Below are positions 28,768 to 35,071 of a stretch of DNA of 64,000 nt, one piece after another. The DNA comes from Corynebacterium falsenii. Its GTDB lineage: Bacteria; Actinomycetota; Actinomycetes; Mycobacteriales; Mycobacteriaceae. The notes beneath the pieces were generated by a model, which saw nothing but the letters and a program-made list of their open reading frames with translations, was not told where the DNA came from and searched no databases. Numbering within the stretch: the first letter of the stretch is position 1; each line of letters opens with the position of its first letter. Where the stretch lies: contig JVKJ01000001.1 of assembly GCA_001054945.1 (NCBI GenBank), positions 372,001-436,000 of the forward strand, read 5' to 3'. The position numbers and the translations under genes were made by a program.

Positions 28768-28789
28768 GCGAGGAAGTATATAAGAATCA
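28768..28789. promoter_or_regulatory. Overlapping divergent promoters in a 22-bp gap
   Basis: Plus: TATATA (28777-28782), 7 nt before the ogt ATG (28790). Minus: TATACT (28775-28780 read in reverse), 7 nt before the binding-protein ATG (28767). The two -10 elements share four base pairs, so each -35 lies inside the other gene and the two RNA polymerases cannot bind at once. No ribosome-binding site fits on either side. Confidence 0.5.
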
Positions 28790-29317
28790 ATGCATATTTT
28801 ACACTTCACGACGGTCCCGAGTGACGTAGGCGACATCCTCATGCGCTCGCGGGGGCGCGGCATCTCCGGGTTGTGGTTCGTGGGCCCACGAGCGCGCGAG
28901 GGGCACGGACCGCAGGTGGCCGCCAGGGACCTTGTGGACGCCGCCGAACTGCCGGAATTCTTGCAGGCTCGCGATGAGCTGGATGAATACTTCGCTGGGC
29001 GGCGCACAGAGTTTTCGGTGCCGCTGGATATGGACCATGCGCAGGGGACGGACTTCCAGAGGCGGGTATGGCGGGAGTTAATTAAGATTCCTTGTGGCGA
29101 AACACGGACCTACGGACAAATCGCGAAGGATATGGGCGCGGGCCGGGCCTTCCAAGCAGTCGGCGGTGCGGTGGGGAAGAACCCAGTCAGCATCATCGTG
29201 CCCTGCCACCGGGTGGTCGGTGCCCGTGGCAATTTGACGGGCTATGCCGCAGGTTTGGATATCAAACGACAGTTGTTGACCTTAGAAAAAGCTTTACCAA
29301 CCACGGGGCAATGCTAA
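28790..29317 (+). CDS. ogt: Methylated-DNA--protein-cysteine methyltransferase
   Basis: 175 residues. Suicide repair of O6-alkylguanine. Seen: helix-turn-helix FQRRVWRELIKIPCGETRTYGQIAK, RAFQAVGGAVGKNPVSIIVPCHRVVG with acceptor Cys139 in PCHRV, and GNLTGYAAGLDIKRQLLTLE. The N-terminal domain lacks an Ada-type regulatory part. Predicted to be expressed as a leaderless mRNA. Confidence 0.94.
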   Translation: MHILHFTTVPSDVGDILMRSRGRGISGLWFVGPRAREGHGPQVAARDLVDAAELPEFLQARDELDEYFAGRRTEFSVPLDMDHAQGTDFQRRVWRELIKIPCGETRTYGQIAKDMGAGRAFQAVGGAVGKNPVSIIVPCHRVVGARGNLTGYAAGLDIKRQLLTLEKALPTTGQC

Positions 29318-29356
29318 ATAAGTGAACGTCCCGAAAAGGCCCCAGAGGAGCAGCCG

Positions 29357-30616
29357 ATGCAACGGCACTTGATCGACGAATATCTGGATCAGATTCTGCA
29401 GCAGTTGGAGGATAACTCTGACGGGGCTGTCGCTGATTACATACCCGAGTTGGCTGCCGTGGATCCGGACAAGTTCGCGGCTGCGATCTGCACTGACGAG
29501 GGGCACATCTATAGTGGCGCCCTCCATCCGGGCGATGATGAGCACGAGTTCACGATTCAATCGATCTCGAAGCCGTTCGTCTACGCCGCTGCGCTATCCG
29601 AGCAGGGGATTGACAAGGTGCGCGCCACCGTGGGGGTAGAGCCATCCGGGGAGGCTTTCAATGAGCTCAGCCTCGATCCTGGTTCGAACCGTCCCATGAA
29701 CCCGATGATCAATGCGGGGGCTATCGCGGTGAATCAGCTCATCAACGGTGAAGAATCGACAGTCGAGGCTCGGACCGACAAGATTGTTCAATTCTTCAGC
29801 GACCTCGCCGGGCGGCCCCTCCGGATCGATGAAAAGGTGCGGGATTCCGAGCTGGAGACCTCCGACCGAAACCTCTCCATCGCCCACATGTTGCGTTCCC
29901 ACGACATCATTCGGGATATGGCGCATGATGCGGTGGCCAGTTACATCAATCAGTGTTCCATTTTGGTCACTGTTCGGGATTTGGCGGTGATGGCTGCCAC
30001 GCTGGCCAACGGCGGCCGCCACCCCGGTACGGGCACACGCGTGGTGACGGACGAAGTGGCGCGACAAACACAGGCCGTCATGGCCTCCGCTGGGATGTAT
30101 AACGCCGCAGGGCGATGGATGTCCGTGGTGGGGATCCCGGCGAAGTCCGGCGTGGGCGGAGGCCTCATTGGGACTGTTCCCGGGCAGTTTGGGATAGCCA
30201 CATTTTCACCTCGTTTGGATGAACAAGGAAACAGCGAGCGCGGCAAAGAGGTTTTCCGGCGCCTCAGCCGGGATATGGACCTTCATCTGATGACTGCGCA
30301 GCCCCGCGGCGAGACGGTGATTAGGAGCATAGTGACGCGTGACGATGCGACGATCATTACCGTGCAGGGCAAGATCGACTTCTCTGCGGCGGAGAACCTG
30401 TGGCGCGGGGTGGACAACCGAGAGATTGGGGATCCCCGCATCATCATGGATTTGTCACGCGTGGTGGGCTTCAACAAGGTGGGCCGCCGGATGATTCTGG
30501 AAGGGCTGGGACGACTGCATCGCGCCGGGTGTACGATCCAGCTCTTTGACCCGAACAATGTGCTGCCCCAACCCGATATGGGGGGAGGGGCGTATCCAGA
30601 TTTCGTGGACCTCTAA
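29357..30616 (+). CDS. glsA: Glutaminase A with C-terminal STAS domain
   Basis: 419 residues. Residues 1-305 are a serine-dependent glutaminase of the beta-lactamase fold: TIQSISKPFVYAAAL holds the S-x-x-K pair (Ser69, Lys72); NPMINAGAIAV, SYINQCSILVTVRDLA, AGRWMSVVGIPAKSGVGGG are the other family motifs. Residues ~330-419 are a STAS-type domain (TIITVQGKIDFSAAENLW, IIMDLSRVVGFNKVG). It turns glutamine into glutamate and ammonia; the STAS part may sense a ligand or a partner. A STAS extension occurs in some actinobacterial glutaminases. ATG after GAGGAGCAG. Confidence 0.93.
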   Translation: MQRHLIDEYLDQILQQLEDNSDGAVADYIPELAAVDPDKFAAAICTDEGHIYSGALHPGDDEHEFTIQSISKPFVYAAALSEQGIDKVRATVGVEPSGEAFNELSLDPGSNRPMNPMINAGAIAVNQLINGEESTVEARTDKIVQFFSDLAGRPLRIDEKVRDSELETSDRNLSIAHMLRSHDIIRDMAHDAVASYINQCSILVTVRDLAVMAATLANGGRHPGTGTRVVTDEVARQTQAVMASAGMYNAAGRWMSVVGIPAKSGVGGGLIGTVPGQFGIATFSPRLDEQGNSERGKEVFRRLSRDMDLHLMTAQPRGETVIRSIVTRDDATIITVQGKIDFSAAENLWRGVDNREIGDPRIIMDLSRVVGFNKVGRRMILEGLGRLHRAGCTIQLFDPNNVLPQPDMGGGAYPDFVDL

Positions 30617-30675
30617 CCGCGGCGCGGCAATGACCTGCGGAAATAGTTAGAGGCATGCAATCCCTCGAGTCGAAT

Positions 30676-30725
30676 ATAGAAAACGTCTATACCCACTAGC
30701 CAAGTAATTAGTTATTGGCTATAGT
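30676..30725 (+). promoter_or_regulatory. OxyR-type operator and promoter of ahpC
   Basis: ATAG-N7-CTAT at 30676-30690 and TTAG-N7-CTAT at 30708-30722, separated by 17 bp instead of 7. This is the OxyR tetramer motif with one extra helical turn in the middle. TATAGT (30720-30725) fits a -10, with no good -35, as expected for an activator-dependent promoter. ACCCACTAGCCAA at 30691-30703 is also the near inverted complement of TTGGCTATAGTGGGT at 30715-30729. An oxyR gene lies 2.6 kb downstream in the same cluster. Confidence 0.6.
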
Positions 30726-30853
30726 GGGTGGCGTCCGCAAGGAACCGGGGAATGAAACGGCGCCGACATTGGGCCGCCCACCCCGGGGAACGCGGCGACC
30801 TGACAGTGGAGATCCACACGGTGCATCACCGTGACTCGACCGAGGAGTTGAAC

Positions 30854-31417
30854 ATGAACTTGATGAATACGACCATCCGCCCGTTCAAGGCGACCGCCTT
30901 CAAGAACGGTGAATTCGTTGACGTGACCGAGGAAGACGTCAAGGGCAAGTGGGCCATCTTCTTCTTCTACCCAGCTGACTTCACCTTCGTCTGCCCCACG
31001 GAGCTGGGCGACCTTGCAGACCACTACGAGGAGCTGCAGAAGCTGGGCGTTGAGGTCTTTTCCGTGTCCTGCGATACCCACTTTGTGCACAAGGCATGGC
31101 ACGAGTCCTCCGAGACCATCGGAAAGATCAAGTGGCCCATGCTGGGCGACCCAGCCGGCGAGATCGCCAACAACTTCGAGAACATGCGCGAGGGTGAGGG
31201 CGTTGCAGATCGTGCGACCTACCTGATTGACCCTGAGGGCACCATCCAGTTCTACGAGAAGACGGCAGAGGGCATTGGTCGCAACGCTGAGGAACTGATG
31301 CGCAAGGTGAAGGCCGCTCAGTACATCGCGGCTCACCCAGGCGAGGTTTGCCCTGCGAAGTGGGAAGAGGGCGCAGATACCCTGAGCCCATCTATTGACC
31401 TCGTGGGCAAGATCTAA
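30854..31417 (+). CDS. ahpC: Alkyl hydroperoxide reductase subunit C (2-Cys peroxiredoxin)
   Basis: 187 residues from ATG 30854, after GAGGAG. Seen: peroxidatic Cys47 in [17 protein letters not shown], resolving Cys166 in [13 protein letters not shown], and [12 protein letters not shown]. These match the Escherichia type (Cys46/Cys165) rather than the mycobacterial AhpC, whose partner is AhpD. It reduces H2O2, organic peroxides and peroxynitrite, with AhpF as reductase. A 237-bp upstream gap holds the OxyR-type site. Confidence 0.96.
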   Translation: MNLMNTTIRPFKATAFKNGEFVDVTEEDVKGKWAIFFFYPADFTFVCPTELGDLADHYEELQKLGVEVFSVSCDTHFVHKAWHESSETIGKIKWPMLGDPAGEIANNFENMREGEGVADRATYLIDPEGTIQFYEKTAEGIGRNAEELMRKVKAAQYIAAHPGEVCPAKWEEGADTLSPSIDLVGKI

Positions 31418-31694
31418 AACTCGCCTCTCGCGAATTATTACCCTGTAACCGCGCTGTCCTGGCCGCGGTGGACGGGAGAACAGGGGGATGGGCTCGGGCT
31501 GGATGCCCGCCATTCCCTTCCGGGTGCGCCCTGTGTGGGGGTCGCCCGGGCCAGGAACGAATTTGAATTCAGATGTGAATGTTGACGAGCACCGCGTGCG
31601 GCCGCATGGAGAGGAACCGGAGCCGCGTAAGCATCGCGCGGATAGGGGCGCTCGGAGACTCGACTAATCGGCTAAAAATTGGAGTGTATTTTTC
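31418..31694. other. ahpC-ahpF intergenic region (277 bp)
   Basis: No gene is apparent. It holds a G+C-rich stretch (31450-31555) with no clear long hairpin or U-tract, the small palindrome GAATTTGAATTC (31559-31570), and a GGAG ribosome-binding site 9-10 nt before the ahpF ATG. A secondary promoter could lie here, but I see no convincing -35/-10 pair. Confidence 0.35.
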
Positions 31695-33293
31695 ATGGGT
31701 GTATTGAATTCCGACTTGACCGGGCAGCTGGAGCAACTGCTGGACAAGGTGGTGTATCCGATCCAGCTGGTGGCTAGCCTGGACGATTCCTCCAACTCCG
31801 ACCAGGTGCGCGGGCTCGTCAATGAAGTGGCCGCACTTTCCGACAAGGTCACCGTGGTCGAGGAAAGCAACGAGAGGACGCCATCCTTTGCGATTCGCCG
31901 GGTGAGCGGGGACGGTGCTGATGAAGCGGGGGCCGAGCGGGTGGAGGTCCGGTTCGCGGGCGCGCCGCTGGGCCACGAATTCACTTCCCTGGTGCTGGCC
32001 TTGTTGCATGTCGGCGGCCATCCGCCAAAGATTAGCGAGGCGCAGGCAGAGGCGATCAAGGCCATCGACACCGAGCACAATCTGATCACATACATGTCCT
32101 TGACCTGCACCAACTGCCCGGACGTGGTGCAGGCGCTGAACATCATCTCTGTGCTCAACCCCAAGATCAAGCACACTGCGGTTGAAGGTGGGGCGTTCCG
32201 CGAAGAGGTCGAAAAGGCCGGCGTGATGGCCGTGCCTTCGGTCTACGAAAACGGCGAGATGATCCACTCCGGTCGTGCGGACGTGGACCAGCTGATCGGC
32301 CTGTTGGATGATGCCGCCGATGACCGCGCTGCAGAGGAACTGTCCAAGGAGGATCCGTTCGAGGTGCTCATTGTCGGAGGCGGCCCAGCGGCCAGCGCCT
32401 CGGCAATCTACGCAGCACGTAAGGGGATCCGCACGGGCATTGTGACCGAGCGCCGCGGTGGCCAGGTGCTGGACACCATGGCCATCGAGAACCACGTGTC
32501 CCAGCTGTACACGGAGGGCCCAAAGCTCGCGGAGGATCTGAAGCAGCACGTCGAAAAGTACGAGGTCCCGACCTTCGCACCACACGTGGCCTCGGAGCTG
32601 ATTCCGGGTGAGAATGGCGACCTCCACACCATCAAGACCGCCAGCGGCGGGGAAGTGAAGGCGAAGACGGTACTGCTGGAAACCGGTGCGAACTGGCGCC
32701 TAATGGGCGTGCCTGGTGAATCGGAATACCGCAACAAGGGCGTCTCCTTCTGCCCACACTGTGATGGCCCGCTGTTCAAGAACCAGCGGATCGCCGTTGT
32801 CGGAGGCGGGAACTCCGGCGTTGAGGCCGCCATTGACCTCGCCGGAGTGGCCGAGCACGTCACCGTCTTGGAGTTCATGGACGAGCTGAAGGCCGATGCC
32901 GTTCTCGTCGACAAGCTCAAGAGCCTTCCAAACACGGACATCATCATCAACGCCAAAACCACGGAGGTTGTAGGTGACGGTGACAAGGTCACCGGCCTGG
33001 CTTACGAGGACCGCGAGTCTGGTGAATCCCACAAGCTCGATGTTGCCGGCGTGTTCGTTCAAATCGGCCTGATGCCCAATACCGACTGGCTCAAGGGCAC
33101 GGTGAAGCTGTCCGATCGTGGTGAGATCGACATCGACAGCACTGGCGCAACCAGCATCCCCGGTGTCTTCGCGGCGGGTGATTGCACCACCGTTCCGTTC
33201 AAGCAGATCGTCGTGGCGTACGGCGCGGGCGCGATCGCGGCCCTTTCCGCCTTCGACTACCTAATCCGCCACACGGGCTCCGAGAGCGATTAA
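31695..33293 (+). CDS. ahpF: Alkyl hydroperoxide reductase subunit F
   Basis: 532 residues. The N-terminal tandem thioredoxin-like domain carries the CxxC in SLTCTNCPDVVQ (Cys138, Cys141); the FAD domain starts at VLIVGGGPAASASAIYAA; the thioredoxin-reductase-type CxxC is in SFCPHCDGPLF (Cys353, Cys356); the NADH motif is VVGGGNSGVEAAIDLAG; GVFAAGDCTTVPFKQIVVAYG closes the FAD site. It passes electrons from NADH to AhpC. The oxyR ATG follows the stop with no gap. Confidence 0.96.
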   Translation: MGVLNSDLTGQLEQLLDKVVYPIQLVASLDDSSNSDQVRGLVNEVAALSDKVTVVEESNERTPSFAIRRVSGDGADEAGAERVEVRFAGAPLGHEFTSLVLALLHVGGHPPKISEAQAEAIKAIDTEHNLITYMSLTCTNCPDVVQALNIISVLNPKIKHTAVEGGAFREEVEKAGVMAVPSVYENGEMIHSGRADVDQLIGLLDDAADDRAAEELSKEDPFEVLIVGGGPAASASAIYAARKGIRTGIVTERRGGQVLDTMAIENHVSQLYTEGPKLAEDLKQHVEKYEVPTFAPHVASELIPGENGDLHTIKTASGGEVKAKTVLLETGANWRLMGVPGESEYRNKGVSFCPHCDGPLFKNQRIAVVGGGNSGVEAAIDLAGVAEHVTVLEFMDELKADAVLVDKLKSLPNTDIIINAKTTEVVGDGDKVTGLAYEDRESGESHKLDVAGVFVQIGLMPNTDWLKGTVKLSDRGEIDIDSTGATSIPGVFAAGDCTTVPFKQIVVAYGAGAIAALSAFDYLIRHTGSESD

Positions 33294-34181
33294 ATGAATT
33301 TTCGCGAGTTCGAGTACCTGCTTGCGCTTCAGCGGGAAGGCAATTTCTCCCGGGCAGCCCTCCGAGCGGGGGTTTCTCAGCCGACCCTGTCGACCCAAAT
33401 TCGGAAGCTGGAATCGGAGCTCGGGGCTCCACTGCTGGAGCGGACCCCTTCGGGGATCATGCTGACTCCGCTGGGGAAGGATGTCGCCGCTCGCGCGGAC
33501 CGGATCCTGCATGAGTTGGGAGAGATTCGTCAGGTGGCGGACCGCGCTTCGGATCCGTATTCCGCGCAGGTCACGATGGGTATGATCCACACATTGGCAC
33601 CGTATCTGCTGCCCCGCGCGCTGCCCTCGCTTCGCACGAGGTTCCCCGAGGTATCCTTCCGCTTTATCGAAGGCATGACCGCCGGCTTGTTGAGTCAGCT
33701 GGTCAAGGGGGAGTTGGACGCCACTGTTATCGCTGAGCAGCCAGAAGTAGATGGGCTGGATTCCCAACTGGTCTTTAAGGAAGACTTTGTCCTCGCGGCT
33801 CCGGTTGGGCATCCCTTTCTGGAAGGTCGAGATCTCGATGCGCTACAGCTGGCTGACCTGCGGGGCGAGGAGCTTCTCTTGCTCGATCAGGGGCATTGCC
33901 TGCGCGACCAGGCTCTGGATTTATGCGAGCGCGTTGGCGCCCATGAATCGACTTTCGCGGCGACGTCCATGGAAACGTTGCGCTACATGGTCGCGGGTGG
34001 CGCGGGGATGACTTTGCTGCCACGGCTTGCGGTGGGAGAGCTGTCCGTGCAGCCGGAAACCCTTCAGATTGCTGAGTTCCGCGATCCTAAGCCGCATCGC
34101 GAGCTGTATCTGGTGTGGCGTGAATCCTCGCCGTTGACAGAGCTGATGCCTGGAATCGCAGGAGCGCTGAACGTCGCGTAG
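33294..34181 (+). CDS. oxyR: LysR-family peroxide sensor OxyR
   Basis: 295 residues, ATG directly after the ahpF stop. HTH at residues 1-60 (MNFREFEYLLALQREGNFSRAALRAGVSQPTLSTQIRKLE). The redox pair is kept as GHCLRDQALDLC (Cys202, Cys211), the same spacing as Cys199-Cys208 of E. coli OxyR. C-terminal MVAGGAGMTLLPRLAV is typical. It should control the split OxyR site upstream of ahpC, acting in cis on its own cluster. Confidence 0.95.
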   Translation: MNFREFEYLLALQREGNFSRAALRAGVSQPTLSTQIRKLESELGAPLLERTPSGIMLTPLGKDVAARADRILHELGEIRQVADRASDPYSAQVTMGMIHTLAPYLLPRALPSLRTRFPEVSFRFIEGMTAGLLSQLVKGELDATVIAEQPEVDGLDSQLVFKEDFVLAAPVGHPFLEGRDLDALQLADLRGEELLLLDQGHCLRDQALDLCERVGAHESTFAATSMETLRYMVAGGAGMTLLPRLAVGELSVQPETLQIAEFRDPKPHRELYLVWRESSPLTELMPGIAGALNVA

Positions 34182-34190
34182 GTAGTTCGG

Positions 34191-34224
34191 AACCGGAAGC
34201 CCCCTCTTCGGAGGTGCGGTTTTG
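34191..34224 (+). terminator. Probable terminator after oxyR
   Basis: AACCG and CGGTT pair around an inner CCTC-TTCG-GAGG tetraloop hairpin; TTTT begins within the closing arm (34220-34223). The internal mismatches make it imperfect, but its place between oxyR and the tRNA fits. Confidence 0.5.
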
Positions 34225-34260
34225 GTGTTCCGACCGGCGTGTCATAAGATTTGACGGCAC

Positions 34261-34334
34261 GCCCCAGTAGCCCAATTGGCAGAGGCAACGGATTCAAAAC
34301 CCGTCCAGTGTGAGTTCGAGTCTCACCTGGGGCA
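34261..34334 (+). tRNA. tRNA-Leu (anticodon CAA), class I shape
   Basis: 74 nt. Acceptor GCCCCAG pairs with CTGGGGC; D stem GCC/GGC; anticodon stem ACGGA/CCCGT (last pair A-C mismatched), loop TTCAAAA, so the anticodon is CAA for Leu UUG; T stem GTGAG/CTCAC with loop TTCGAGT; discriminator A. CCA is not encoded. The variable loop is only 5 nt (CCAGT), while bacterial tRNA-Leu normally has a long variable arm. The fold is otherwise sound. Confidence 0.88.
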
Positions 34335-34342
34335 CATTTTCA

Positions 34343-34388
34343 CCCCCGCCCGCTTCAAGACTGCAATAGTGCAGGTGAGCGGGGGTTT
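34343..34388 (+). terminator. Probable tRNA terminator
   Basis: CCCCCGC (34343-34349) pairs with GCGGGGG (34379-34385), enclosing a second hairpin CTGCA-ATAG-TGCAG (34361-34374), followed by TTT. It sits just after the tRNA. On the minus strand it is downstream of the MerB-like gene and could act for both. Confidence 0.55.
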
Positions 34389-34410
34389 CTCGTGTGGTCA
34401 GAGGCTTATA

Positions 34411-34950
34411 TTATGCGCAGACCGTTGACGTGCACGATGTGACAACAGCACTATCTGGCTCTTTGGTTGTCACATCGTGAGCAAATTCCAGAGCGATTGA
34501 CTTCGCCCGCTCAAGGCTGATGGCGGCAGTGGCACGAGCCTGATGAGCTGCCCAATCGAGGTAGTCTTCTTTTGATCCGAAGAGATTGGCGTAGGGGCAG
34601 AACGAATCTGTGAAAGGTGCGCCGCCCTCGTCGAGGACGCGGGGAAAGGAAACGACAAGTTTGGGGTTAGCGTCCAGCTTGCCGTCTGATAGTGACGCGT
34701 GAAGGGACTGCGCCGACAAAGGAGATCGGCTTTCAACCGCGACGTCACAATCCAATAGGCCTGCGAGGATCAGGGTGTCGAGGACGCACCAGGTGTACAC
34801 GCTCGTTCCCGTGGACAGGTGCGCGAGGTGTGGTGTGGGCGTCAGCGAAATGAGACGAAGAGCGAGTTGGTGAGCGCCGCATTGAGCATGTTCGCCGAGA
34901 AGAGCATGCAGGTCGCGCGACGATGGGGAAAAGAGTTTCGATGAATCCAC
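34411..34950 (-). CDS. Alkylmercury lyase (MerB)-like protein
   Basis: 179 residues, GTG start. VYTWCVLDTLILAGLL and DSFCPYANLF match the MerB segments around Cys96/Asp99 and Cys159; here the residues are Cys55, Asp58 and Cys118, with the same 3- and 63-residue spacings. ISLERAKSIALEFAHDV matches the MerB C-terminal helix. The N-terminal helical domain is shorter than in MerB (about 40 residues less). No merA, merR or merT is seen. Function as organomercurial lyase is plausible but unproven; some MerB-fold proteins have other roles. It ends in SCTSTVCA, two extra cysteines. Confidence 0.75.
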   Translation of the reverse strand: MDSSKLFSPSSRDLHALLGEHAQCGAHQLALRLISLTPTPHLAHLSTGTSVYTWCVLDTLILAGLLDCDVAVESRSPLSAQSLHASLSDGKLDANPKLVVSFPRVLDEGGAPFTDSFCPYANLFGSKEDYLDWAAHQARATAAISLERAKSIALEFAHDVTTKEPDSAVVTSCTSTVCA

Positions 34951-34956
34951 GTCGCG

Positions 34957-34985
34957 ACTATAGCGTTAATGAAACTAGTTGTCAT
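34957..34985 (-). promoter_or_regulatory. Promoter of the MerB-like gene (leaderless)
   Basis: On the minus strand, ATGACA (34980-34985), 17-bp spacer, TATAGT (34957-34962), then 6 nt to the GTG start. Both hexamers match five of six consensus bases, making this one of the best promoters in the window. Confidence 0.65.
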
Positions 34986-35058
34986 TAATCCGAAATAAGG
35001 TTCACTGAAACGGCAAGAGCGGGACCGCTGCTCCTGCAGGGAAGGGTTGCCCACCGAC

Positions 35059-35071
35059 TACAGTGGTGCCC
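35059..35071 (+). promoter_or_regulatory. -10-like element for a leaderless polA transcript
   Basis: TACAGT (35059-35064) is 7 nt before ATG 35072. This supports 35072 as the start over the in-frame GTG at 35063, which would overlap the hexamer. Confidence 0.5.
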
